Part shown: in pieces, positions 23,022 to 34,400 of the stretch | Numbering within the stretch: position 1 is the stretch's first letter | How the letters are laid out: the number at the start of each line of letters is the position of its first letter | DNA from: Laetiporus sulphureus 93-53 | Taxonomy: Eukaryota > Basidiomycota > Agaricomycetes > Polyporales > Laetiporaceae | Reading direction: 5' to 3' | Length of the DNA stretch: 64,000 bases | Assembly (NCBI RefSeq): GCF_001632365.1 | Contig: NW_024468596.1 | Coordinates: forward strand, 29,310-93,309 | The notes under the pieces: model-generated | Databases searched by the model: none | The model's input: the letters and a program-made list of their open reading frames with translations, nothing else | Told to the model about the DNA's origin: nothing | Program-made: the position numbers and the translations under genes

Positions 23022-26000
23022 TCAAGGCGGTCTGTGCTTACGTGTTTCAGGAGCTTTTCCTTTGCTTGAGCTCGGACGAACCGACTCTGTGTCCTCGTTC
23101 AGCTCCTCAAAGTGCAGTACCAGGTCCTTGACGCTGCCAACGCTGCTGCGCCTACTGCTAGTTCTCGACAGTGGACGCCTTATGTCGAAAGAAAACGTGA
23201 CAGCGTGCAGATCCAGTGTTGATTGCGATGGCGCGGACCGGGGAATGAGTGATGGTTTGCTTGAGGAAGCATGTTGGAGTTCCACCATCTCCTGTGCGTG
23301 AGGAAGCTTTGATGCTGGGTTAGGCACTGAAGTAGCACCCGGCGATCGAGGTCGTTCGAGGGGCTCTGGAGGTGGAGTAGGCAGGCTAGGTTGCGCAGAA
23401 GGTACGGATTTCGCTCTGGAAGGCTTCGCAGACGCGGGCAAATACGAGGAGAATAATCCCTTCGTGCGCACAGCGATTGAAGGCGATGGAACAGTGGCGC
23501 TTGTATTCCCGCTGTCTACGACGTCGCGTCGTGAAGGATTCAACGAATGCTTAGTCGTTGCAGACGGCGCGGTGCTGACAGCGGGGTTTGAGGCTCTGAA
23601 TGTATGAACGCGTTGACTGGATGCGTCGCCTTGTTGGGCGGAGGCCAATAACTCCCAGGGGTACAAGGATGATGTATGCGCACCATTCCGGCCGTGAACA
23701 TCACGAGATACACGGGGCACGTTGGGCGTTGGCGGTGCAATCTTGCCTGAACGCTGTTTCTTCTGCAAAGCTTGTGTTCGGCGCAGGAGACTCTCACTGG
23801 TGCGAGATGAGCAAGTTCTACAGTATGAACGACGAGTGTAACGCACCGACTGAATCCTAGTCGTCCCATCAAGGCTTCGACTCCGCCTTCCAGCTCGATG
23901 AATCTGTCGACGACATTCTCCAGGCGAATGTTGTCGGCGTCAGCGAGCGCGCTGCTGCCCAACTTCTGGCGAGAGCCGACGGCAAGCCGCTCATCCGTAA
24001 AGCAGGAATCCAGTCGCCTCCAGTCTTTTTTCGTCCAATCGAATGCGACGGATATGTCTTCAGGAGTTGCAGGAAATGTGCGACTAATGTCAAATCTCAT
24101 GCCGGATCGTCCTGGTGTTCTCAACGAGCTGCGGGGCTGGAGAAGTCCGCTCATATCCTCGCCAGATATGTGGAGTGACCGTTCGGCTTCCTCGAGGAGC
24201 TCTGTAGGCGTCATAGAGATGCCCCCGGGAATAACGACCTGATCATCGCTCTCGCCACCAAGAGTGTGACGTCGATTCACCAAGGACATCTGCTTTCTGA
24301 TGCCAGCCTCTGACAACGTCTTCCGAAGGGCGTTCTCAACAAACGAGCCAACGCCAATATGTGACGATCTGCGGTTCTTGGCTAAGACGCGCGGGAGGCA
24401 GTCATAGTTGTGCTTACATAGTACGATCCATTGCGGGTGAGCCACATTCACTGCACGAAAGGATAGCAACTGTACTCACCATCTTGAGAATAGCCGCTGC
24501 ACGGGCTGCTGCCATCGGATCGCTGCTAGTGACTTCAACAACACCCTCCTCCAAAGGTTCCGTCTCATCGTCGCTGGAGATTTCCTCCTCGTCCTGTTGC
24601 ATGGCAACAGGCCCTACGGTGGCCTCCTCCACGGCAGGTATCGCGGCTGTTTCATCTGATTGCAACTGAGTGAAATCGAAAGGACGAACCGTCCAAGGTT
24701 GCATCGTATTCGCGTGCTGTTCTACAAGACGTCGCGTGGCTTCCACCTCCACAGCAGGTGTCACAGCAGGCTCAATGGACTGCAGCTGACTAAGACCCAA
24801 CGGTTGAACAGTCAAAGGCTGCGCCGTGCCCGCATGTTCGTGCACAATGATCAACTCCGGCTCTGGAGGGAAAATCTGGACGATCTGCTCCTCGCCTCGA
24901 CGTCCGACCTCGTGCGATACGGTTTCTATCGAAGGGGCATCATTAATGCGCAGGCAACTTCCTGAGATCGTAAGAAAGTACCTTCTGCAGGTTTCACGTT
25001 GGCCGTCAATAACTCTGAGATAATCAAATGGCTGTCTATGTCGATAGATTTATGCCCCTCCAGGACTTGATGATCACTGCTATCGTCAACTACCGTCTCA
25101 ACTCCCGCGGAATACCTGTCATGAGCTACATCGACGCGCGTTTCGAGACTAGACTGAGACGGCGATTCTCTGTTGAGGTCTCGTCCCGCGGGTTGATCTA
25201 TTGGGATTGTTTCAGTAGGTTGATGTGGCGGAGGTGAAAGCGGGACATCCGGCTGCTCAAGCGACACATCAACAGCAACGGGGAATACATCATTGATAGC
25301 TTGATGCTCTTTCTGATAGGATTCTTGCTCCCTCTGCAGCGGCTCCTCTTCCTGCTGAGACTCATCGAACTCCGCCATAGCTGATTCGTGGCTTCGTTTC
25401 AGAATGGATTGCGGCCAGCGGCGCATCGACTCTGGAACAGGGCTAACAGGCCGTCCCCAAGCCTCCATCCGAGCCAGTTCGTCTTCATCCGGCGGGTCCT
25501 GTTTGATGGGCACGGTGAACGTCACGAATCTGCCCGTGTATTCTCCTTCCTCATCAAACATCCCATCGTCCGACCCACTGTCGCTCCAGACGTCAGGTGC
25601 CTCCACCACTACACTCTCAGGATTGAACGGCGAGGTGGGAAGCATGTCGTCGGTCATGCCGGTATTGTACGCGTTGACGGGATTGTCCAGGTTCAGACTG
25701 CCACTGTCATCTTCATTGGTATCGTGCGGCTGTGAAGACGATGCGGGCATAATTGGGGGAGTGTGTCGGGAGGAATTGACCGCGTGGGGAGGGCCGCGTT
25801 CTGAGTGATCACCGGATAATAAAAGAGGGTCAGGCGTTGGCGATGGGGGAGGTAGCGGCAATGTGAGGTCGACCTCCGGAGGTTCCTTCTTGATGGTCAA
25901 GACAAGCTTCTTTTGCGATGCTTTCGACTTCTGTGCAAATTTCTGCTTCTTTGAGGAGGCCATGGGAGGGGTATGATAGACCTCTCGAGGAGAAGTGAAG

Positions 26001-26750
26001 TGTTCGTGGGGTGGCTCATACGGAACAGTAGTGTTGGCTGGCCGTTGTCGATGATGTTCAGCGCCCCTATGAGGAGAACTGTTATCCAAAATCAGCTCGT
26101 TGAAGTGCTGAGCGCGATTCAATGCCTCCTCTATCAAGGGAGTGGAGGGCCGCCTCGACGAGGATGATTCACCAGCAGACGCATTGTTTTTAGAAGGGGG
26201 AGCAGGGTGGAGTGTGGATGAATCTTCCGAGACCAATGTGACTGCACGCTTGGCATGCTTCCGCGCTCTTGTGTTTGGAGTAGTGAGTATGGTAGAGCTT
26301 TCGCTCTTCGCCGGAGATGCGGCGGTGGACAACTGTCGTTTACGCTTAGACGTTGCAGATTTTGATGCTCTGGAGGACGATGATGGTTTGGCAAGAAGTG
26401 ATGGCGTAAATGGATGTCGAGCGTCAGATTGTGTTATAGATTTCCCCGCAGAACGCTGCACATTGTCAATCTCACGCGGACCCTGCAACAACGGGATCGC
26501 TCACGGTACTCGGACCAGAACGCAGCATTTCCTCGGGAGGAGGACTCATGAGCATCCGAGAGGCGTCCGAGTCCTCTGGTGGTGCGAATAACCCAGAGCC
26601 ATCGTTGTCAAGAATATTCTGTCGTGTATCGACCGAGAGCGGTTGCGATCTGGTGGAGATGTGCTTTCGCTTCGCAGCTCGCACGTTGTGTCTCGATGAA
26701 CCAAGAAGAGCATCCAATGTGGACAGAGAATCTCGAGGCTTGCGAGCCAT
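23022..26750 (-). CDS. Large low-complexity, probably nuclear protein of unknown function
   Basis: Exons 26476-26750, 24982-26369, 24480-24925, 23847-24412 and 23022-23796 give 1149 residues with consistent phases. It begins MARKPRDSLSTLDALLGSSR and carries KRKRQ and RKHAKR clusters suggesting nuclear import, then long Ser/Pro/Glu-rich stretches. Two adjacent repeats of about 36 residues are visible in exon 3 (AQPLTVQPLGLSQLQ and MQPWTVRPFDFTQLQ, each followed by a T/P-A-V acidic part). The best-ordered part is exon 4: HNYDCLPRVLAKNRR, NALRKTLSEAGIRKQ and DWTKKDWRRLDSCFTDER. No domain recognised. The first intron is ambiguous: 26370-26475 (106 bp) fits phase and length, while a 22-bp GT-AG alternative also fits the frame but is too short to be spliced in known fungi. 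Confidence 0.75.
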
Positions 26751-27007
26751 AGTCAATGAAACATTGTTCAGCAAGCAGCAGTGGATAAATCAAGAGAACA
26801 GCGCTTGGGAAACCACAAACGCTCGAACCTGGGATTAACATGACGCGTGACGATCTCCACGTGAGTGTGACGCACCGTAACACCCTCCAAAGCCACCGTC
26901 GCGCAACGCGTGATTTCAGATGATTTCACTCTGTTCTCGACTCCCATGTGCTGCTCGCTGCACCCGTAGCCATCTACGTCGCCCCAATCGATACCCTCTT
27001 TGCAGCG

Positions 27008-29278
27008 ATGTCTGACACTGAGCTAACACTTCCAGAAGCAGGGCCATCACGACGCGAGACGGCTTCTCCGATCGCACAAGTCTCGGATCAGGGCAATGCG
27101 GGCGGTGGAACCAATGAAGAAGGTAGCACGGACGATGGTGCGGAAAGCGAGTACGAAAGCGATATTGGGATTATACCACCTGGTCACTTCAGTGCCGGTT
27201 TCAAAGGCAAGGGCGTTGCGCCGCAACCGTCGCGCCCGAAACCACCCACTGTGCGCATCGAGACGCGCCCGCCTGGTCGCACGACCTCCTCTTGGGCAGA
27301 TCTCGATCAGTCCATCATTCTTGCCTGCGTTTCGCCTATAGGCAACTGGCTCACCGGCGGCGACTACGTGAAAAGTCTCATTCTCTTCGCCCTGCTCATA
27401 TACTACCTTCACCAGGTGATCGAAGGTGAGTATCTCGAGGATCCGTTACATTCGTACTCGTTTTCCGTCCGACGACTTAGTATAACTCTGTGCCCTGGCC
27501 CTTCATCTTGAGAGCGCGCGCTGGGACGGTCGCTGAGAGTGCATCGCCTGGTCGCGTGCTTGGAGAGACTTGCCTCGTTGCGGAGCTTTCGCAAGATCAC
27601 TTATGCGTGACCACACCTACGAGGACTGGCGGCTTGGAGTGACGTCTCGGCTGTCATGTTCGGCTCCTTGGCTCCCCTCCCCACCCCTCCTATTTACCAT
27701 TTGCCTTGAATGGGTACGAAGGCTAACCAGAAGTGTGCTGTTGCCCGTTGTCTCGGGAATGTCACCCGTGGTGTCGGATGTGAATTGATGAAAGTATGAC
27801 GGTTACATACTCCCCTGTTCCTCACACAGACCAGAAAGTGTGTTCTTGTTCAAGGGGAGGATGTTAGGCGCAGCCTTTCACAATGTTTCTGGTTTCGAAG
27901 CTCTCGGTGATGGGCTTGCTGCTTGAGATGCCTTAGTTTCATCTGGTCACTTTTTTCCGGAATTATTCTTCGCATGCATAGCAGTAGATTACAGGGAATA
28001 TGGCCTTGAACGTCCAGAATTTGTGCCCTCAAAATAGTGGTATTGGATTGATTCTAATCTCGGTTGTCTGCAGTGCCTTGGAAATTATATCAGGAATCTC
28101 TCCCTCGGAAGCCAGCGCACCCACGCAGGACTCATGCAGAAGACTCTAACCCCATCATCAAGTTGGCTGAGACCGAGCTCCACCAACAAGAAATCTTCCT
28201 GCTAGGTTTCACGGTCTTCTCTCCGTTTCTTGCTGCAATACTTCTTTATTTCGTCCTGGACGCTCTCGGCGGCGCCGATTCGCTCTCATGGTTCAGCACA
28301 ACACTCTTCGTGCTCGCAGCGGGCATCCGACCATGGAATCATCTTATCTCACGGCTCCAATCGCGCACGCAGGCGCTACACGATGCCGTGCACTACCCGC
28401 CCGACGCGGCGGCCGAGGCGGAGCAGGCGGCGCGGGTCACGGCTCGGCTAGATGCCATGGCGGCTAAATTGCAGGAGCTGCAAACCCATGTAGTTCACGC
28501 GGAGATTTTGCTGGAGCCGATGGAGAGCCTGCGCGAGGCGGTGGACCAGTTGAAACTCGAAGCAAAGCAGAGCGAGCGGAAGGCGAAGGTAGCGCGGGAG
28601 GCGTTCGAAAAGCGCGTCACAACTCTCGCGACAGGTCTGCTACATCTTGAACAGTCACGCAAGATCGATACGGACACGATCATGGCACTGCGCGCTCAAG
28701 AGGCCCCGCTGTACGTACTGGCATACCAGCGCGCGTGCAGATATATTGGCCCCCTTCTGGCGGGCTTACGTCGCTTGCCAAAGATGATGTGGATGCCGCG
28801 CTCGCAAGAGCCGGGACATGGTAAGATGGGAAATGGCACTGCCGATGGCGCTGTACATCACAACGGCATCCTGAAGAACGGGAATGGTCACATGAGCGGC
28901 ATTCCCCCACGCACATCTGCCCGCGAGAACGGCTCGCATCCTGGCTCCCCCCGCCTTCCTACCATCCCTGAAGCCGTGCACTCAGACAGCGACGCAGATT
29001 CGGAGGGGACATTCGTGTCGGAGAAGGAAAAGGAGAGAGAAAGTCCGGTAATGTCTCCCGTTGCGCGCCCGCGCGAGAAGGCTCGGCGAATGAGAAGCAG
29101 AAGCCGGAGTGGCAGCAAGAAAATGGTGCCCCCTCGGAGACACGCTCCGCTGTCATTTGGCCAGTGGGCTCTCCAGTGCGCGCAAAGCGTGGTGCTGTGG
29201 CCATACCTCGTGAGCGTCAAGATCTTGAAACTCATGTTGCCGCCCCCCCTGCAGCGAATTTTGCCTCGCGCTGTTTGA
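27008..29278 (+). CDS. Membrane-anchored coiled-coil protein of unknown function
   Basis: Two exons, 27008-27425 and 28074-29278, give 540 residues. The first exon encodes an acidic, disordered N-terminus (from MSDTELTLPEAG) and a hydrophobic segment SLILFALLIYYLHQ. The second encodes EIFLLGFTVFSPFLAAILLYFVLDAL, a further hydrophobic stretch STTLFVLAAGI, then about 100 residues of coiled coil (LDAMAAKLQELQTHVVHAE to ALRAQEA), a Gly/Asn-rich linker, a KEKERES/RMRSRSRSGSKK basic part and a last hydrophobic helix YLVSVKILKLMLPPPL. It looks like an endomembrane protein; no family recognised. The intron 27426-28073 is 648 bp, more than ten times the local norm, with standard GTGAGT and CTGCAG ends. 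Start ATG at 27008 is the first in frame. Confidence 0.8.
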
Positions 29279-31125
29279 ATGGAAGGAATCGGGATAGGTT
29301 CATATAAGGATACCTCGCATTGTTTCGGTGAATGATTGTGTATGTCACGGATTGGAGAGGGACTCTTAATTCTTTGTTTTGTGATTCCCCCAGTCGAATA
29401 CGTTACCCCCCTCTGTATATTGATCGCGTACTGGTGTCCGCCTTGCCTCTTCGTTTGTTCCGCATGTGGATTGTCTCCTTTCAACTTTACTATCGCTGTA
29501 CGTGCACTCGGAAATATCCTTCATACGTGATGAACGAGCTTACCGCTTGAATGGAGCCACCTTTCGATGGTTAACGACCGCATCGTTGGCCTCATGCATT
29601 GGCTATGCGCCTGCGTAGGTTGCTTCACATGAGGATAAAATGCAAAATTTCTGTGGGAAGTCGAGTGCGTAGTGACAGATCTGCCGCACCGATTACGCAC
29701 ATATGGATATTCTCCAGCTACTATACCGTGCTTTTCGATGCATAGATGTCATCACAGCAGAAGAGCATCGTTATTTCTTCTGTTCCTTATGCCACGTCCC
29801 CCCCTTCCGTGTGAACATCAAGTTATGGCATCGCGTATCAGAACGACGCGCAATGCGATTGAATCAGCCTCTTGATCGCCTGGCTATTGTTTCGCCACAC
29901 GGCAATCGTTTTGCGGCGCCGCATGTGAGGGCAGCATACTTTTGCCATACCGTATAAGTCGTTACGGGCGACACGCACTGGTGAGAAAGACCGCAGCCAA
30001 TAGCGCTAGCCACCAATACGGAGTTTTCTAATTCAGACCAACGTCATAGGACGGCTGAGCGTGCTGCGAGAAAACTATGTCGCTTCTTTGACTCTACAGC
30101 CGTTGAATGCGTGGACATTCTCTCGTGGCCGAGGCGAATCCGACTGCATGATATCGATTGCTTTTGCAGTTCCTGACTCGGAGTCTCTAGCACCTGCCGC
30201 TGGTTTTTACCTACAACTGTAAAAACACGACTCACCGGTAATCTCGGGCTACGCGACGAGTTGTCGTGGCGCTGGCCTCGTTGAAGACACTTCGTCATGC
30301 ATGGTCCGTTATCAACCGTCGGCCCTTTTGTATCTTTAATATGCTTGCTAGATGACTCGAAGCCTGTATGGCCAAGAATCGAGTGCTGCAGCCTGCCGTA
30401 GGGCCGATAGTGCAAACATAAGAAGGTCACGATTTTATGGGCAATGGTCATTTGCACGGTCCAGGCACGCATTCAGATGAAGTCCTGCAGGAAGGGAGGT
30501 CAATCAATTCCACTCAACTCAACAATCGCGGTCACGTGCACGTGTCAAGACAATAAGACGGTACGAGATCTGACTCTTGCCTGCACACCGCTCTAATCTT
30601 GCGCATCGTACAGAACCCGTGCCTTTTGTCTTCGCTGAACTCACGCTAGAAGAAAGGCGGCCGGGGGATTGCGGATGATGAAGTGGACGCACGCCGCGCC
30701 GCGTGGGCCACTTTGTGCAAGTGAGCGATTACATTGTCAGTTCAACGACAGGGCCGTCCAAAATGACGGACGTGGTGAGAATGATTGGCTTTTGCCGCAG
30801 ATGTAAAAAGATGCGTATTTCGATGTCTCCTGCACCACGGACGCAGCCCGATGGATCTATCGAAATGCTCCCAAGAAGTCGTCGAGTGAAGAGAACAATA
30901 AGAGGAACACATGCATTGGCGCTCATCGGGTGTCGGATTGCGCATTGCACAACTTCGATTGTCAACAGGTCGTGGCTAGCGGGCGATTGCGATCTATGAC
31001 AGCTAATTGTTTGCGTCCTGAACCGATGCATAAAAAGCTGTGGACGAGGGGCGTCCCGCAGCTGTGAGCTTCTCGCCAACGCCTCATCGCCGGTTGCTTC
31101 TGCACGCTCATCCTCCTCGTTTGCA
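29279..31125. other. Intergenic region upstream of the pheromone gene
   Basis: No gene supported on either strand, although several motif-less frames exceed 60 codons. Two abutting CACGTG E-boxes occur at 30533-30544. A TATA-like AT-rich box lies at 31029-31035, about 95 bp upstream of the pheromone ATG. Confidence 0.5.
31029..31035 (+). promoter_or_regulatory. Putative TATA element of the pheromone gene
   Basis: CATAAAAAG context in an otherwise GC-rich stretch, about 90-97 bp upstream of the ATG at 31126, a reasonable distance for a strongly expressed short fungal gene. Assigned by position only. Confidence 0.4.
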
Positions 31126-31245
31126 ATGGACGCCTTCTTCACCATCGCGACGCCCGTCCCCGCGGAGGAGACCGAGGGCTGCCAGATCCCAAACAATTAT
31201 GACACGTCAAGTGGGACAGTGTCCGGTTCATGTGTTATCGCCTGA
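31126..31245 (+). CDS. Lipopeptide mating pheromone precursor with CaaX motif CVIA
   Basis: A 39-codon ORF, ATG at 31126, TGA at 31243-31245. It starts MDAFFTIATP, continues with an acidic pro-region (VPAEETEG) and ends TVSGSCVIA. This is the architecture of basidiomycete pheromone precursors: short, no signal peptide, M-D-x-F start, acidic middle, and a C-terminal CaaX box for farnesylation, removal of VIA and carboxymethylation. Precursors are then cut N-terminally, leaving a peptide of roughly 9-14 residues. The usual charged pair (such as ER or EH) is not obvious here, so the cut site is uncertain; NYDTSSG lies at the right distance from the Cys. The gene lies 740 bp from the stop of receptor 2, tail to tail. 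Its precise cognate receptor cannot be deduced. Confidence 0.88.
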   Translation: MDAFFTIATPVPAEETEGCQIPNNYDTSSGTVSGSCVIA

Positions 31246-31988
31246 GTGGCTTCGCTCGAAGGTACGCATTCGGCTCACATCGAATCAGGAACCATCGCTG
31301 ACGGCACTCACCCCTGACAGGCTTCTCGTCTTCGTACACACTATTCACGAACTTTGCATGACCGAACGATGACTTCGTATTCGCATTCTTCGATCTGGCG
31401 CGCCATCGCGCACGGCATTTGCCCTTATCATTTTTATGCCATTTGTTATTCGTTCACGATTCGCCGTAACTTATCAACTTCGACATGCCGGGGATTTCGG
31501 GAGGTGGTGGTCTTGAGCTGTGGGGATATAAAAGGAGTTTTGTCCTGGAAAGAGTCCAGTTGACGTACTAGAGGTTATAGCGCACGCAATCTTGCTCAGC
31601 GTAACGATTATAAATCAATTTAACCCAATAGTTTGCACATCACTCGAGTGAGCACTCACCGTCCGTACCACACCAGTACATCTCGAGGTGAACGTCTTCT
31701 TTCTTCCAGATAAAACCAGCTCGACGTCCATGTAGTCAATTGTGTAGTCGCAAGTATGAACATGCAGTCACACTAGGGGTCCTGTAGAGGGGGAAGGAAG
31801 GTGTATGATACAGCAATGGCAACAGAGCTACAGTGGGAGTAAGTAGTACGACTTGGCTACAGCATGAGAACGAATGAGTTTGAGAATTCTGAACGCGGTC
31901 AGGCGTTCAAATGGTATATGGGTGTCGGAACGAAAGAGCGGGACGCCAGACCTCACTGTACATGTCGAAGTCTCAGCCTGTGATTTAC
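31246..31988. other. Pheromone gene 3' UTR, likely with an intron, and receptor 2 3' flank
   Basis: Directly after the pheromone stop, 31262-31320 starts GTACGC and ends CCTGACAG, 59 bp, and resembles an intron in the 3' UTR. A second TATA-like box (GATATAAAAGG) occurs near 31525. No additional CaaX ORF was found downstream of it on either strand. Confidence 0.45.
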
Positions 31989-33854
31989 TTATAAGGTTTC
32001 CTGCACCACAGTCATATAGATCGCTCCTTCCTCCTGTTGTCTAGAACGCTGCTGATCTCGCGAGCTGAGACTCAGGTTCCTCGTGATCAACCTGCCCATG
32101 CTGCGTGTCCTGCGGGAATGCTTCGGAATAGGAACACTGAGGCCCCGCTCGTGTCCTTGTCGCGCTTCGTGCTCGGAGATCACAGCATCCGAGAAGGGTG
32201 CGAAGGACGGTAGCGTAGGTGAGTCGTGCAAGACCTGTGCTGGGTCCAATGCGTGCGCTGACGTATTGATCGTCGAGGATACAACGCTGGTGGACAGCGA
32301 TGCAGTACTTGCAGGGCGAGAGATGTGGCGATCAGGGATCAGAGTCGGTGGGAGAACCGTAACGGACGGCAGAGGCGAGGTAGGGATGCCAGAAGGAGGA
32401 CGCGGCCACTGTTGGGACAAAATGGAATGTCTGTTCGAGGCCGCATGTGCGCGTTGAGGAGGCTCAGGCTCGCCATACCAGACGACTGGGACGTTCGTAG
32501 GCAGGGAAGACGTGCTCTGTGCCGGAACAGCAAATGGATGCGATACGTAACCGAAGGCTTCGCGCGCGACGGGCGACCCTAAGTACGTCCGGGCCGACCG
32601 AGCGAACAGATCATCCACCTCGTCGGAGGCTGTCGAAACAGGTGGCGATACCGAAGCACCTGCTGACAGCGTGACAGATATTGGAAATGGTCTGGACTTC
32701 CGTGGCTTCTGCGTCACATTGCTATGGTGCGCTTTCTCTGGATCTGCCAGGTCGGATGGTTCTGGCGACTTCAAGAGCACGTGTGGTCGCCTATCCATCG
32801 GCAGTTCGAACGACTGCCGACGCCAGTCGCGGCGGAGAGCGATCGTGGAGAACTGCTGAGCAACAGCGCGGTAACCACTGAGTGTATCCTGCCGTGCACT
32901 GGATATAAAGCCAGCAAGCGAGACGACGATGAGAACGAAGGTTGAGGCTGGTATAAGCCACCACGTGAACTCGGTGTCGACGAGGTCAGTGTCGTGAATG
33001 TCTGCAATTACGTTCACTGTGGTAAAGCGCGCGTGGACTTGATCCCAGGACGTCCATCGAAGCAAGCCTGATGGGGATACGATGGCAGCATAAATCGAAA
33101 ACGCAGTCGAAGACAAGACCAGCGAGACGATTGGAAATGAGATGAACAGTGGGCGAAGGAAGATGTATGTGCCAGCGGAATTGCGATAAGCGATGTCCAA
33201 AACTGCCCGGCTGTTGTGAGAGCGAAGATAGACGATGATACATGAAACGAGGACGGCTATGATACAGAGGATGAGCGGTGGAAGCCAGACAAGGAATATT
33301 GCGGGAATGGATCTATAAACAGATGCCGTGCAGCCGAAGCCTTCGTAGATGTCGAAGCGATGATCCTGCACGATTATGTCTGCGGTGCCCTATCAACGAT
33401 CCATAGCGCTGAGGACAAAGTGGAGTACGCACGAAGCGCCATGTAGAACATGGGCAATAGAAAGCATAGTATACATTCGAATGAGAGAACGCGGCGTCGC
33501 TCGGAGGCGTATACAGCCGGAAATATACGCCATGAGCGAAGGGTAAGACATAGACATATTGCCGGTATAGCAATTCGCGAACCGAATAGTAGCTTGGTTA
33601 CTGAGCCAGAATGAATTATCATACTTTCGATGCACGCCAAACGGGGTTCACATACCTATGTCGCACCAAATAGTGAGCTTGACCTCACTGTTTGCTATCC
33701 ACAATGAGCCATCGATGCCTTGAAAGACGTTGCTCATAAAGAGCCAAGCAATTAACGACAGTATAGGTATACTCCGTGATTCCCAGTGAGCGGGCGTCAC
33801 CAAAATCACAAGCACGGCGCAAACGAAGGACACAGCTGGCAAACCAGGATTCAT
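31989..33854 (-). CDS. STE3: Ste3-type fungal pheromone receptor 2 (7-TM GPCR)
   Basis: Exons 33656-33854, 33433-33600 and 31989-33379 give 585 residues. The N-terminus MNPGLPAVSFVCAVLVILV enters TM1; IWCDIVTKLLFGSRIAIPA, PMFYMALHIIVQDHRFDIY and EGFGCTASVYRSIPAIFLV match the conserved Ste3 loop regions, including the x-Q-x-HRFD motif before TM5. Seven TM segments are followed by a long Ser/Pro-rich cytoplasmic tail of about 280 residues, unlike the shorter tail of receptor 1. Only two introns, both before TM5, against five in receptor 1. Divergence in sequence and gene structure shows this is not a recent duplicate. Start ATG at 33854, stop at 31989. With the nearby pheromone gene it forms a candidate P/R subcassette. 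Confidence 0.92.
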
Positions 33855-34400
33855 GACAGTGAGAAGGTATCTGCGAGGGGTATGTTCGAGAGAAAAGAGG
33901 AGGAGGAGGAACCTGCTGTTCCTGGGCGCAACTTAAGGCGCGGAGCAGTCATCGTCAGAGGACGGAAAAACTGAGGCTGCAAGGCGATAGAATCATCATC
34001 GGAAGTTCTCGATATCGTCCCAGTTCCATGAGGGACGGTGTCAGGTCCAGCAGAAAACAACAGTTGCCCGGGAGCGCGAACAAGAAGTTCGCCCACTGTC
34101 GTCACGGAGGCCCGCTATGCCGAGCGCATGCACTCGGTTAACGGGCATGAGCGCTGAGCACTCATTACGGCGCCTGATGGACTTTCTGGTGGAATTGACA
34201 ACAAATAGAGACCCATACACAGAAAGCTGAATGATCCCGAAGATAGCAGAGAATAACGAGGTGGCTAAATATGGCAACCCTAGGAGAACGTTCATCTTTC
34301 GTCAGATGGCATATACTTTGTCAAAACGCGACGCGGTATCGAGCACGCGCATGTGTCATGAACGTGGCGAAAGAAAAAAGAGAATAGACTTTGCGGCATG
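33855..34400. other. Receptor 2 upstream region with a possible small membrane ORF
   Basis: Promoter region of receptor 2. On the minus strand an ATG at 34295 opens an 84-codon frame whose first 35 residues are hydrophobic (LLGLPYLATSLFSAIFGIIQ, then LSVYGSLFVV), followed by a basic, unconvincing remainder ending at 34041. It may be a short gene, an exon remnant or chance. Beyond about 34,300 the sequence becomes AT-rich. Confidence 0.35.

Noticed and set aside
26482..26503. 22-bp GT-AG intron in the large low-complexity gene
   Set aside because: It keeps frame, but introns this short are not known to be spliced; the 106-bp alternative was chosen.
29703..29957. 85-codon ORF ending C-H-T-V as a pheromone precursor
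   Set aside because: Too long, His in the aliphatic position, no acidic pro-region; likely chance.
30585..30599. Short frame ending C-T-P-L followed by stop
   Set aside because: Proline in the CaaX box would block prenyl processing and no precursor-like frame precedes it.
31600..31740. Minus-strand short ORF starting MDVELVLSGR as a pheromone gene
   Set aside because: No CaaX end; frame continues past the only suitable Cys and ends GLN.
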